This document shows, in pieces, positions 45,607-58,740 of a stretch of DNA of 64,000 bases. The notes beneath the pieces were generated by a model, which saw only the letters and a program-made list of their open reading frames with translations, ran no database searches and was not told the origin of the DNA. The stretch comes from Myxocyprinus asiaticus. Lineage: Eukaryota > Chordata > Actinopteri > Cypriniformes > Catostomidae. Positions within the stretch are counted from its first letter, which is position 1; each line of letters begins with the position of its first letter. Made by a program: the position numbers and the translations under genes. The stretch lies in contig NC_059379.1 of assembly GCF_019703515.2 (NCBI RefSeq), positions 21,447,380-21,511,379 of the forward strand, given 5' to 3'.

Positions 45607-47761
45607 TTGTCACGCTAAGTGTGCTTTGTCACTCCCTAGCTGCTAAAAGTAAATTGATAGCAAACTAGCTCTGGGTGATAAAAGTATTTTATTTCCAGAG
45701 ATAATCACTGTTTTTTTATCCAGTTATATAAAGTTGCTTGCATTAAGACCTACAAGTAATTATAATAATCAAACCACAAATGATGTGTAGTAAAATAGGA
45801 AATTTGACAGGTTCTGATCACGTAGAAATGCATGATTTGCCAGTGCATGTGCATGATGGTGCCAAGGTTAAGTACTTAGATGTTTGTACAAATTCTTAAC
45901 CCTACAGTAAGAATGAGCAATTATAATAGTAATCCTTGGTTTACCAAACTCCACTCATGCTAATTTGGGTTACATGGCTTGGTTGTATCGACAGTTTTTA
46001 TCAGCCTACCTGATTCGGTACCTTTTTCTCACATGATGAAATTTTCTTTGTCACATTGTTCATTTATCCACTGCAGAGGCCAGAGCCATTGAAGTACATG
46101 CTTCACTTTGCAACCCCCCCCCCATTCCATTCCTCAGCCAGACCCAAACAGGTGCTTCTCTGGATTTCACAGAGATTAAAAGCAAATATAGGATCTGCCC
46201 TATTACAGAAGACAGTTGCAATGCAATATAAATCTCTAACAAACTGATTTCCCTTCATGTGTTTCTGTGGGAGAAACCAGGCAGTCAGCTCTGATTTCAT
46301 TTCAAACCATATGTAACCACATATAAGTCTTGTGATCTCTTACAGTTGAAATGAATTTTGTATGAAGGTCTGAACAGTCACATTGTTCACCGCAGCAAGG
46401 TCTCGTCCATCGTCTCTCTGACAGATGTCTCTTGCTTCTAGGAATGTTGATGTAAATATTGGCATCCAGTAACAGTGCAAACATCACGGTAAATTTTTGC
46501 TCCCTTTGGGCAGTAACATTCTATTGGAAAGCATGAAATGTTCCAAAAACACTGTGTTTATATGAGGTGCATCCACAAATAGCAAGCACATGCCACATAA
46601 GATAATGCTCTATGCTTGAAAACAATTAGAAATAATAATAATATCTATTACCGAGAAAGGTAGGAAAGACATCTCACCACTGAAGCAGCTTGTGAAAACA
46701 GAGAATCCATATGAGAGGCAGGTGCACAATATTTGCAATTTTATCTGTTCCCCAGGTAGAGCATACTAATGTGAGTAATAATGAATCACACATGAGAAAG
46801 ACTTCAAGACGGTCTGTTTCATGCTCTGACAGTGAACCATCCACCTGACCCTGCTCTAACTTTTCCTTCTGCCTATTTGTCAGTACATTCTTTCTCCCTC
46901 TCTCTGGCCTCTATTTTTTGTCTTTTCTCTTACTTGTCCTTTTAGTGCTTGGTGACTTATAGCATTGTGCACTTCAACACCGTTTTGCCACCCCTCCCCT
47001 TAAACATTCACATGACTTTTGGTTTGTCTCACAACAACAGCCCTAGAAGCAAGTGGACAGAGCTGTAAATCCTTCCTGATGAATAGGCAGTTAAAAGCAC
47101 TCATCCAGGTTAAATGCGTCATCACCTCCTTTATTACTTTAAATATGTAGAACTGTATAAAATGCAACGATGAAAAAGAGCATTCTGAATTAGGCAAGGC
47201 ATGAGTGGCACTGTTTGCCCTTGGAATAGAACATCTATTGTGCAACTTTAATTTGCAGAACTGTATAATCCTTTAGCCTATGTCCAGACAAACACTTGAG
47301 AACTTGAACATATAGATTGGCCTTTGAGTAAAAAAAAAAAAAAAAAAAAGTTTCTCGAAGACCTTCCAGGACATACTGTTATTCTACTCTCTAATTCAAA
47401 TGTACAAAAAAAAATAAGGGATGGGAAATGCAGAAAAAAGGAAGCATGAGTTCTTCTTGGGGGACAACAGCTGTTGCTAAGCAACTGAGTAGATAGAGCG
47501 AGGGTTGACAGTTATTCTTTTCAAAGCAAAGCAGACAGATGTAACAAGGGTTTCTTGGCTGTACTAGGACATAGCTTTCAGAGGTGGACAATGGAACAGC
47601 ATCTAATAGTTTACAGCAAAGGGCCAATAAGAATTAGATGATTGATTCAAATTAACTTTCACCAAGGCTTCATGCAAAATGTTGTCTTTACGAGATCAGA
47701 CAGTATGATTCTTGGTCAAACTATAACACATCAAGGTTGGTGCTTACAAAGAAATAAGAAC
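45607..47761. other. No gene recognised
   Basis: Several 60-80 codon frames occur without domain signals. A poly-A run lies near 47331-47349. Exons for the N-terminal polycystin domains would be expected here on the minus strand but were not seen. Confidence 0.45.
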
Positions 47762-48040
47762 TTAAAGGGTTAGTTAACCCACATTTTTTTAAATCTGACC
47801 CCTTTTGCTTCACTTTCTTTTTTCAGGAACAAGAGGAATAATTTCGAAAAATGTTGACGCTGCTCTTTCCCATACAATGAAAGTGAATGGGAACTGAGGT
47901 TATCTGTCACATTCTGAGTAACACATTGTGTGTTCCATAAAAAAAAAATAAAATAAAAAAAAAAAAACAGTTATTTTGGTTTGGAACAACATGAAGGTGA
48001 GAAAATAATGACAAAATGCTAATTTTTGGGTGAACTATCC
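47762..48040. mobile_element. TTAA-type palindromic MITE
   Basis: TTAAAGGGTTAGTTAACCC at 47762 and TTTTGGGTGAACTATCC ending at 48040 are inverted ends. The interior has GGTTTGGAACAACATGAAGG, as in 21825-22104, and an A-rich run. Confidence 0.68.
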
Positions 48041-48639
48041 GGTCCTGAATTCAATACATCTATGGTAGACATGACAAGAAATGTATGTATGTAAAAATAT
48101 TAAATATTTAAAAAACTATTTAAAAAAATTATGATTACAATCATTGTCTTGTCATTGAGGCCATCACACATATCTAAGTGCTCATTAGCTCAAATTAAGA
48201 TGACCTGTGCATTAAAAGGTGGCAGTGGGGGAAGGGAAGGTTTTAAAAAATACAAAAGGGCAAAAACTTCCATGGTGATGACTCTCAATTAAATAGGCAA
48301 CTTCTGCTCTTAAATGATGAGCATGCCAATGAAAGGAGCGATATTGTGCAAATATGACAAAGTATAACCTAGTCACAACCCCACCCCCCCGAAAATACGT
48401 CCTGATGTCTTATAAACTCTCCCTCTTTGTTATCTAATGGAGTTTTAGTGATGTTAAATGTGCAAAATTAAATGTATACATTATTTGAGATTATAGTCTC
48501 CTATAGTTTGTACAAAATTTTACTCTGCCACAACACTGCATCTCACTAAAATATTAGAGGCAAGCTGTTATTCAGGGCTATTCAGTAAAATTAATGAATA
48601 ATCATGCAGATTATTACACTAAGCATAGCTCAGAATCAC
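48041..48639. other. No gene recognised
   Basis: AT-rich intergenic DNA without visible features. Confidence 0.5.
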
Positions 48640-49021
48640 TTAAAGGAATAGTTCACCCAAAAATGAAAATTTGCTGAAAATGTACTCGCCCTCGGGCCAT
48701 CCAAGATGTATCTGAGTTACTTTCTTCATCAAAACAGAATTTAAGCCTTTTAGGATTTCATTTCAGGCCTCCTCCTCTAAACAATGCAAGTGAATATCCT
48801 CCATTTTTTGACCGTCCAAAATGCATATTTAGGGTGCATCAAAATAATCCACACGACTCCAGTCGACAAATAAAGGTCTTCTGAACGCAAACAATTGATA
48901 ATTTTGAGAAACAAAACAATACTGATATACTTTTTAACTACAAATGTTCGCTTCAGTACATCTCTGTGAGGTGCGCTCATGAAAGGGATGACGTAAGCTC
49001 GTTGGTAAGGTCACGTGTCAC
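48640..49021. mobile_element. TTAA-type MITE cut by DIRS remnant
   Basis: TTAAAGGAATAGTTCACCC opens at 48640. The interior has CACACGACTCCAGTCGACAA, a third MITE subtype. It ends within GGTCACGTGTCACGTGGAGG at about 49021, where DIRS-like coding text starts, so its right end is missing. Confidence 0.6.
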
Positions 49022-49033
49022 GTGGAGGACGAG

Positions 49034-49733
49034 TCAGGAAGCGCTACTCTTGGTAGAGTGTGCCCGAAGCCCCAAGGGGGGCGGCATATCCTGGGCGATG
49101 GCGTCAACGTCCCAGTGGGCGATCCTCTGTTTGGAGACAGTGCTCCCATTTCGCTGTCCTCCAAAGCAGATAAAGAGCTGCTCAGAGCATCTAAAACTCT
49201 GCGTGTGATCCAAGTAGATGCACAAAGCACGCACAGGATACAGCAACGAAAAGGCTGAGTCTGCCTCCTCCTGGGGCAGCTTCGCTTGCAGGTTCACCAC
49301 CTGATCCCTAAACGGGGTCGTGGGAACCTTGGGCATATAGCTCGGTCGGGGCCTCAGGACCACGTGAGAGTATTCCGGACCGAACTCCAGGCACGTGTCG
49401 CTGACAAAGAAAGCCTGCAGGTCCCCTACTCTCTTGATGGACGTGAGCTCAGTGAGGAGGGCAGTCTTCAAGAGACTGCCTTTAGCTTAACTGACTTCAG
49501 GGCTCCCCGCAGGATCTGGGAGGATTCAACCTCCTTGCGCCTCTAAGGAACCTGATGATCAGGTCGTGCTTCCCGAGAGACTTACCGTCAACTGCATCGT
49601 GGTGCGCCGCAATAGCGGCCACGTACACCTTCAAGGTGGAGGGGGACAGCTGCTCCTCCAGCCTCTCCTGCAGGAAGGAAAGCACCGACTGACTGCGCAT
49701 CTCAGGGGGTCTGCGCGTCGGGAAGAACACCAC
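49034..49733 (-). pseudogene. DIRS tyrosine recombinase fragment
   Basis: The upstream piece (49733-49497) is a SAM-like core-binding domain: SVLSFLQERLEEQLSPSTLK, then VYVAAIAAHHDAVDG. The downstream piece (49471-49034) gives the catalytic domain start KTALLTELTSIKRVGDLQAF and RNGSTVSKQRIAHWDVDAIA. The final His/Arg/Tyr motifs are cut away at the MITE junction. Confidence 0.78.
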
Positions 49734-49930
49734 TTAGCGAACAGACACCACTTCAAGGCATACAGGCACCTCGTAGAGGGCGCCCTTGCTTAAGTGATAG
49801 TGTCTACCCGTCCAAGGGTCAGATATGGAGATTCCAGAGGTCTGGTCGTGGGTGCCAGATGGTGTCCCGTCCCTAAAAGAGGAGATCCCTCCTCAGGGGA
49901 ATTTGCCAGGGTGGGCTGTCACGAGGAGTG

Positions 49931-50660
49931 TTACCGAATCGACTCCAAATCAGCTGGACCACCTGGGGGTGGAGTCTCCACTCTCCCCTGAGCGTGACCT
50001 GCCGTGACAGCGCGTCTGCAGCACCATGCCCATCTCGAGACTCGAGTCTGAAGCGGTCTCATATGCATCAACCCGAGCGGCGTGACCACCGCTGAGGATG
50101 CCATATGCCCCAGGAGCCTCTGAAATTGCTTCAGTGGGACCGCCGTTCTCCGCCTGAATGACTTTAGGCAGTTCAGCACTGACTGCGCTCGCTCGTGAGG
50201 CGCGCCATCATAGAGACTGAGTCTAACTCCAACCCGAGAAAAGAGATGCTCTGTACCGGGGAGAGCTTGCTCTTTTCCCAGTTGACCTGAAGCCCCAACC
50301 GGCTGAGGTGCCTGAGCACTAGGTCCCTGTGTGCACATAACAAGTCTCGAGAGTGAGCTAGGATCAGCCAGTAGTCGAGGTAGTTTAAGATGCGGATGCC
50401 CACTTCCCTTAGCGAGGCAAGGGCTGCCTCTGTGACTCGTGAAGACATGAGGCGACAGGGACAGACCGAAGGGGAGGAGCTTGTTCTGGTATGTACGACC
50501 CTCAAAGGCAAACCGCAGAAAGGGCCTGTGCCTTGGTCAAATTGAGATGTGGAAGTACGCGTCCTTCAGGTCTACCGCCGTGAAACAATCTTGATGCCGG
50601 ACGCTCACTAAAATGTGTTTCTGTGTCAGCATCTTGAACGGGAGTCTGTGCAAGGACCGG
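49931..50660 (-). pseudogene. DIRS reverse transcriptase/RNase H fragment
   Basis: Pieces in different frames give FEGRTYQNKLL, then RILNYLDYWLILAHSRDL and QVNWEKSKLSP. The RT catalytic box YLDD appears as YLDY, so one metal-binding Asp is replaced. RNase H-linked text FRRRTAVPLKQFQRLLGHMA follows. Frameshifts separate the parts. Confidence 0.78.
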
Positions 50661-50668
50661 TTTAGTAC

Positions 50669-51001
50669 TCACAGGTACAAGATTGGTCGCATGGTTATGT
50701 TCTCGCAGTGAGGACATGACCCGTCCACGAATGCTGTCTCCACATGGGCAGCGCCCAAGCATGTGCGACAGCGATCGTGGCCATCGGAATCAGAGAGGTA
50801 ACGACTACAACCAGGAATTAAACACAGACGGAAAGGCATCTTTAAAAAGACGCACTCCATCAGCGCGACTCTTTTAGAGAAAATATACTCTTTTATTTGC
50901 AAGATTATATACTCTTTTAGGCTGTTGAAGTGCCCAGGGGCATTCTCTGCACTCAACAGTGCACGAGGGGTAGAAAATGCTGTAATGCGCCATAAATCCA
51001 A
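50669..51001 (-). pseudogene. DIRS Gag-like zinc-cluster fragment
   Basis: The frame holds PGCSRYLSDSDGHDRCRTCL, then AHVETAFVDGSCPHCE. The C...HDRC..CLG..H and CPHCE pattern is typical of the fish DIRS Gag-like protein. N-terminal and downstream parts are lost or out of frame. Confidence 0.7.
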
Positions 51002-51290
51002 CAGCTTTCTCTGAGATGAATGGAACGGCAGAGGGATTCAGCTCGCCGAACTCAATCGCTCGGCTCCGAAGAAAAAATCTGAATGAGTGGTTGCGAGCCA
51101 GCTCCTTTTATACCTGTATGTCCGGGGGAGTGGCATGAAAATCCCACTTGCCAATTCTCATTGGCCTTTTCTCAAAGATCAGAGGTGTCTGGGGCTCCCA
51201 AGAGCGACCCCAAGTGTCACTACATCGACAAAATGTCAAGTGAGTGACAGAGAGGGAACATTCAGGCTTTGTTTCCCCTAATCCTTCTGA

Positions 51291-51705
51291 TACACATGAA
51301 TAGCATGCTGAGCCCAAAGGGAACAGCTACTAAGACAGTTCTTGCCTATTTTATGGAAAAGAGAGACAGTCTAATCTTTAACAGTTAAGGCGGCAGAAGT
51401 TTAGGGAATATAAATGGATATGGAGTCAATAAAGTGGATTAAAAAACACCAACAGGACAATGCTTGTGCTGTTTAATGCTCCATGAAAAGCATATCTCAA
51501 AAAGCAGCAAGTGCTTGTAAGTTTGTATTGATCTGCTGAAAAACTGAGCCTTTCTTTCTGCTGAATAAAATCTAGTCTAGTTCAAATTTTTTTAATATCC
51601 TGTCCCACTCGGAAATGTGTCACATTACGGAGGTTCTAACGGTTAGAATCTAACCCTAACACTTTTTATATATATATATTAAAAAAAATATATATATATA
51701 TACAT
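51291..51705. other. No gene; AT microsatellite
   Basis: An imperfect (TA)n tract lies at 51667-51702. No coding signal is visible. Confidence 0.5.
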
Positions 51706-52904
51706 AAACTCAGCTAAAAAAGAAACTTCCTCTCACTTTCAACTGCTTTTATTTTCAGCAAACTTAACATGTGTAAATATTTGTATGAACATAAAAAGAT
51801 TCAACAACTAAGACATAAATTGAACAAGTTTCACAGACATGTGACTAACCGAAATGGAATAATGTGTCCCTGAACAAAGGGGGGGGGGGGGGCAGATTTG
51901 CCAGTTCTTGCTGTGAGATGTTACCCCACTCTTCCACCAAGGCACTTGCTAGTACCCGGACATTTCTGGGGGGAATGGCCCTAGCCCACACCCTCCAATC
52001 CAACAGGTCCCAGATTGAGATCCGGGCTCTTCGCTGGCCATGGCAGAAAACTGACATACCTGTCTTGCAGGAAATCATGCACAGCATTGAGATTGCCTGC
52101 AATGACAACAACCTCAGTCCGATGATGCTGTGACACACCGCCCCAGACCATGACAGACCCTCCACCTCCAAATCGATCCCGCTCCAGAGTACAGGCCTCA
52201 GTGTAATGCTCATTTCTTCGATGATAAACGCGAGTCCAACCATCACCCCTGGTGTGACAAAACCATGATTCGTCAGTGAAGAGCACTTTTTGCCAGTCCT
52301 GTCTGGTCCAGCGAAGGTGGGTTTGTGCCCATAGGAGACATTGTTGCCGGTGATATCTGGTAAGGACCTGCCTTACAACAGGTCTACAAGCTCTCAATTC
52401 AGCCTCTTTCAGCGTATTGCAGACAGTCTGAGCACTGATGGATGGATTGTGCATTCCTGGTGTAACTCAGGCAGTTGTTGTTGCCATCCTGTACCTGTCC
52501 CGCAGGTGTGATATTCGGATGTACCGATCATGTGCAGGTGTTGTTACACGTGGTCTGCCACTGCAAGGACGATCAGCTGTCCTTCCTGTCTCCCTGTAGT
52601 GCTGTCTTAAGCATCTCACTGTATGGACATTGCAATTTATTGCCCTGGCCACATCTGCTGTCCTCATGGTGTTTTTCAGAGTCAGTAGGTAGGTCTCTTT
52701 AGTGTCCTAAGTTTTTATAACTGTGACCTTAATTGCCTACCGTCTGTAAGCTGTTAGTGTCTTAACGACCATTCCACAGGTGCATGTTCATTAATTTTTT
52801 ATAGTTCATTGAACAAGCATGGAAAACACTAATGAAAAAGTTATTTGGATTTTTACAAAATTATCTTTAAAATACAGTGTCCTAAAAAAAGGGACGTTTC
52901 TTTA
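51706..52904 (-). mobile_element. Tc1-like transposon, right TIR truncated
   Basis: The left TIR reads TAAACTCAGCTAAAAAAGAA. The right counterpart GGGACGTTTCTTT near 52891-52903 stops before its last dozen bases, where a Sleeping Beauty-type element begins. The minus strand carries a transposase in two long pieces. A run of 12 G lies at 51881-51892. Confidence 0.87.
51981..52667 (-). pseudogene. Tc1 transposase, two pieces
   Basis: The N-terminal piece (52667-52467) reads MRTADVARAINCNVHTVRCL with a SGRPRVT hook. After a break near 52455-52466 the next piece gives LFTDESWFCH (first Asp intact) and GGGGSVMVWGGVS. The second Asp region follows as VSFLPWPAKSPDLN after a deletion, and the Glu motif PIE is replaced by GPVGLEG. 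The protein is truncated and inactive. Confidence 0.85.
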
Positions 52905-54429
<1,525 letters not shown>

Positions 54430-56389
54430 ACCTTTCAAAAGTTTGGGGTCACTTGCCTGAAATGTTTCTCACAATCTTAAAAACCTTTTGATCTGAAGGC
54501 GTATGCTTAAATGTTTGAAATTAGTTTTGTAGACAAAAATATAATTGTGCCAACATATTAATTTATTTAATTACACAACTAACATTTTATTAAAAAAATT
54601 TAAAAAAAAATTAAAAATGTTTTTTTGGGGAAATGGATGACTTGGCCGAATAAATAAGAAAAGCAGCCACTAAGTGCCCAGCATATGGAGGAAGGAACAC
54701 TTATGTGAGAATGCTGTTTGTAGACTACAGCTCGGCATTCAACACCACAGTGCCCTCCAAGCTTGATGAGAAACTCCAGGCTCTGGGCTTAAACAGTTCG
54801 CTGTGCAGCTGCATCCTGGACTTCCTGTCAAGCAGACGCCAGGTGGTTAGAATGGGCAGTAATATCTCCTCATCACAGACCCTCAACACGGAGCCCCACA
54901 GGGCTGTGTTCTCAGCCCACTCCTGTACTCCCTGTAGACACATGACTGTGTGGCAACACACAGCTCCAATGCCATCAGTAAGTTTGCTGATGATATGACG
55001 GTGGTAGGTCTAATCACTGACAATGATGAAACAGCCTACAGAGAGGAGGTGCACACTCTGACACGCTGGTGTCAGGAGCACAACCTCTCCCTCAATGTCA
55101 GTAAGACAAAGGAGCTTGTGGTGGACTTCAGGAGAAGAGAAAGAGAACACAGCCCCATCACCATCAATGGAGCACCAGTGGAGAGAGTCAGCAGCTTCAA
55201 GTTCCTGGGTGTCCACATCACTGAGGAACTCACATGGTCTGTCCACTCTGAGGCCGTTGTGAAGAAAGCTCATCAGCACCTCTTCTTCCTGAGATGGCTG
55301 AGGAAGTTTGGAATGAACCGCCACATCCTCACATGGTTCTACACCTGCACTGTAGAGAGCATCCTGACTGGCTGCATCTCCGCCTGGTACGGCAATAGCA
55401 CTGCCCACAAACGCAAAGCCCTGCAAAGGGTGGTGCGAACTGCCAGACACATCATCGGAGGTGAGCTTCCCTCCCTCCAGGACATATATACCAGGCGGTG
55501 TGTGAAAAAAGCTCGGAGGATCATCAGAGACTCCAGCCACCCGAGCCATGGGCTGCTCTCACTGCTACCATCAGGCAGGCGGTATCGCAGCATCAGGACC
55601 CGCACCAGCCGACTTCATGACAGCTTCTTCCCCCAAGCAATCAGACTTTTGCACTCTTGATCTCTCACGATCAATATACATCAGCACTGCACTTTATTAA
55701 TCTTATTATCTCACACTGGACTGTCATAAATTATATTCTCTCTTAACAACACACTGGCAACTGACTATCAACCAACATTCTGAATGTCAATACAGTACAA
55801 TACAACCTACTGTACATTTTATATATACTGTATATACTATTTAATTTTTTTATTGTATAATGTGTATTCTATATTGAGTGCATTGTATAATGTACATTGC
55901 ATGTTATTATTTGTATATTGTGTTGTGTGTAATTATGTGTATATTAGATTTTAAATTGTGTTGTGTAAATTTGATGTTTATTGTAGATTGGTATATGTCT
56001 CATCACTGTCATGACTGCTATGTTGCTCGGAACTGCACCTAAGAATTTCACACACCATTGCACTTGTGTATATGGTTGTGTGACAATAAAAGTGATTTGA
56101 TATAGATGGGAACTCCTTCAATACTGTTTAAAAAGCATCCCAGTGTGATACCTCAAGAAGTTGGTTGAGAAAATGGCAAGAGTACATTTCTTCAAAATCT
56201 AGGCAAAGTGTGGCCACTTTGAAGATGCTAAAATATAACATAGTTTTGATTTATTTAGGATTTTTTTTTAGTCACAACATAATTCCCATATTTCCATTTG
56301 TTATTCCATAGTTGTGATGACTTTACTATTATTCTAAAATGTGAAAAAATACAATAAAATGCATAAGTGACCCTAAACTTTTGAACAAT

Positions 56390-56391
<2 letters not shown>
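54430..56391. mobile_element. Tc1-type MITE split by an L2-like LINE
   Basis: The left TIR CCTTTCAAAAGTTTGGGGTC (54431) and right TIR CCCTAAACTTTTGAACAATA (near 56370) are inverted. Its own text occupies about 54430-54683 and 56102-56391; the right part (CAAAGTGTGGCCACTTTGAAG) recurs at 63440-63560. Confidence 0.75.
54684..56101 (+). mobile_element. L2-like LINE, 5'-truncated, with RT
   Basis: Coding pieces 54705-54998 and 54950-55660 are from a non-LTR reverse transcriptase: MRMLFVDYSSAFNT, then ISKFADDMTVVGLI (catalytic ADD box) and LNVSKTKELVVDFRR. The C-terminal end has KALQRVVRTARHIIGGELPS. A frame change near 54950 separates them. The 3' UTR ends GTGACAATAAAAGTGATTTG. The endonuclease and N-terminus are missing, as is usual for truncated LINE copies. 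Clade L2 is inferred from the motif context. Confidence 0.82.
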
Positions 56392-56441
<50 letters not shown>

Positions 56442-56461
56442 TATACACACACACACACACA
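56391..56461. repeat. (GT)n-(TA)n-(CA)n microsatellite
   Basis: Compound dinucleotide tract between two MITEs. Confidence 0.95.
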
Positions 56462-56464
56462 GTA

Positions 56465-56942
56465 CTGTGCAAACGTTTTAGGCACTTGGGAAAAATGTTG
56501 CATAGTAAGGATGTCTTCAAAAATAATGCCATGAATAGTTTTCATTTATCAAATAATGTCATACAAAAGTCCTGTAAACATAAAAAAAAAGCTAAATCAA
56601 TATTTTGTTTGACCACCTTTGCCTTCAAGACAGCACCAATTCTCCTAGGTATACCTGGATACAGTTTCTCTTGGTTGTTGGCAGATAGAAGAACTGTGGC
56701 AAATTCTCCAAGAAGTCTCTTCTTGTAATCCCAGACTGACTCTATATTCAGTGGGGGGCTCTGTGGGGACCATGCCATCTGTTGCAGGCTCCCTGTTCTT
56801 CTATTCTATTCTGTTTGCAAAAGAAATGTTTGGGAGTCTAAAATGTGTATTTCCTATTGACACACTAAAGCTGAAAATATAAATAACCATCTTAAGACAA
56901 ATGTTTTTGTGAAGCATCTATGTGCCTAAGACTTTTGCACAG
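56465..56942. mobile_element. Tc1-type MITE, uninterrupted copy
   Basis: Ends CTGTGCAAACGTTTTAGGCA (56465) and TGTGCCTAAGACTTTTGCAC (to about 56940) are inverted and bordered by TA. It matches the host MITE at 25499-27598 along its length and preserves the empty TA site (56880-56881) where that copy carries a Tc1. Confidence 0.9.
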
Positions 56943-57240
56943 TACTGTGTATGTATGTATATATAGATATTTCTAGATTGTAATAATTAGATTTTTTTAA
57001 GTGCAAGGGATTAAACATAGTACATTTACAAGGTGTTAAGTAAAAACTTTTATTAGAGTAGCACATTTAAATACATAACTGTACAAATAGAAAGAAATTA
57101 AATATTCCGACTGACGAAGTAGGTGTGGCAGTCCACTGCTATATTTTTAGACACATATCAAAAGACAGCATCAAAATATTTCAGAGTGGGTTACCAGTAA
57201 AAAGAATCCAAACCAAAATGTGGTAAGGTGGCAAAGTCTC
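56943..57240. other. mrpl27 3' flank
   Basis: Non-coding stretch, mostly the mrpl27 3' untranslated region on the minus strand with a polyadenylation signal at 57049-57054. Confidence 0.7.
57049..57054 (-). terminator. mrpl27 poly(A) signal
   Basis: AATAAA on the minus strand, about 190 nt past the mrpl27 stop codon. Confidence 0.65.
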
Positions 57241-58640
57241 TCACACCATGTCCACTAGTTTAAATTTATTCTCCTGTTTCGTGGGGATGATATTGATAAA
57301 GGTCTTGTAGAGAACTGCACCCTTGGGAAGTTTTGGGATCATGTCCCGGGTTTCAGCACTTCTTGGTGGAGGAATGTACACCTCCTTGGTGAACCTGACA
57401 ATACCGTCTTCTAGGGCATAAATTGTTTTGTTGGTTCCAATACCGACCTGTGAGGACAGGCAATAAGAGGTTAATTCATATTTGTTAAATCTTGTTTACA
57501 TTACGTTCATTTCTGAGATACGTCACACTGTCCCGAATGAAGCCATATTTCAAAACTTATACTAAATCAATGCTCTTAAAAATGCCTCCATGCATGCATC
57601 TATAATCCACAATCATTTTCTATTGTATACCTGGTTGTATTAAGTGTTTTGATAAAAAAAAAAAAAAAAAAAAAAAAATTCACTAAATGAATCAAAGTAA
57701 ATCCAATCAAAATTAATCTATATGCTGCCTTTGTGTTGTCAATCTTGTCATGTCTTGTGAAAACAGGTACACGACTGATATTCATAGGAAATGTTTAATT
57801 CAAGACATCTTACATGGGCTCCAGGATGCCAGCGCATTAAACCTTTCCGTTGTGTTGCGAGGATGTTGCCAGCATGCACAAAGTTCCCTTGGAAGAAGAT
57901 AAGGCAGAAAATGGGTTGTAATGCAAGACAATGAAAGATGTTAAGACACCTTTTTGCAAAGTTTAGCTAGAGTGAAATTAGTGTACAAAAAAAATCTATC
58001 TCCATATATTTCTTGTATATGCTCAGATCAAGATCAGTGGTCTTAAAAACAGTACCATCTTGTTTCTTGAAACCATATCTTCGGCCAGCACTCTTCCCTC
58101 CCAGGTTTTTGCTGCTTCCTCCTGACTTCTTTGAAGCAAATCTCGACAATACAACTGTGGGTGTTTGAATTGACAGCAGAGTGCCTGCAAAAATATAAAT
58201 AAAAAATCCAGCAGAAATTATTGTCTGAAACACGTTTGGTGTTGAAACGTTTCTCCACGATGTCATCATTTTGATATAAATAGATGAGTGCTGTAAAACA
58301 AAAATAAGCTTAACCATTAACTAACTGAATTACGATTTACAAAAGATAAGCCACATCGGTGTTGTATCTTAATAGTTTCATAAATAACCGTTTGAATGCT
58401 TCGGAGTCTGTTGTCAACATTGAACACATGCTTACTTAAAAGGTGTGAGTGAGTTGAAGGTTAATGTGCTACCAACTACCGAATGTCATTACAAAGCGTT
58501 GAAAGAAAGAAAAAATGCTCATCTATAATAAGTAATTCACATACGACTCCAGACTAGCGCGCTGTATCACAACAAACATTACAAAATATATTCCACTTAC
58601 AAGCTCTGGATTTAAGCATCAAGGACGCGAGCGCCGCCAT
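57241..58640 (-). CDS. mrpl27: Mitochondrial ribosomal protein L27 (bL27m)
   Basis: Encodes the mitochondrial homologue of bacterial L27, a large-subunit protein near the peptidyl-transferase centre. Four exons: 58640-58601, 58184-58056, 57887-57814 and 57447-57241 (stop TGA), with clean GT donors and AG acceptors, adding up to 149 codons (the human protein is 148 residues by memory). The start [17 protein letters not shown] suits a mitochondrial import peptide. The L27 core follows: [20 protein letters not shown], then [35 protein letters not shown] and [18 protein letters not shown]. The start codon is the first ATG after the CpG-rich promoter. No lesion was found, in contrast to both neighbours. 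It is transcribed away from eme1. Confidence 0.96.
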
Positions 58641-58680
58641 TTGGAATCACGTGATTGTAACGCAGCGGACGAGCTTCCGT
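58633..58680. promoter_or_regulatory. Shared mrpl27/eme1 promoter motifs
   Basis: A CpG-rich patch sits between the divergent genes. On the minus strand AAATGGCGGC (58633-58642), a YY1-type word, overlaps the mrpl27 start codon. A palindromic CACGTG E-box lies at 58648-58653 and an ETS-type CTTCCG at 58674-58679. All three are common in promoters of mitochondrial translation genes. Function is inferred. Confidence 0.5.
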
Positions 58681-58740
58681 CATTCTCCAGAACCCGCGAA
58701 CTGCGGAACTTGATTCGCGTGAGGAGAGAGAGAAATTTAA

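Larger units (their letters stand above)
49022..51290 (-). mobile_element. DIRS-like retrotransposon, decayed
   Basis: On the minus strand, from high to low coordinates: a terminal region with GTCACTACATCGACAAAA in reverse context (about 51220-51240), a Gag-like zinc cluster, reverse transcriptase/RNase H pieces, and a tyrosine recombinase. DIRS elements integrate with a tyrosine recombinase instead of a DDE integrase, and the fish DIRS1 group has this order. The element is GC-richer than its surroundings. All frames are broken. Confidence 0.85.

Noticed and set aside
46302..46487. Cys-rich minus-strand frame (RRWTRPCCGEQCDC)
   Set aside because: Considered as a WSC or LDL-receptor-like pkd1 exon, but cysteine spacing and splice sites did not fit.
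47000..47627. Several minus-strand frames of 65-80 codons
   Set aside because: No motif, no splice context, and AT-rich composition; likely chance.
55010..55605. Long minus-strand open frames
   Set aside because: They lie opposite the L2-like reverse transcriptase and are its shadow.
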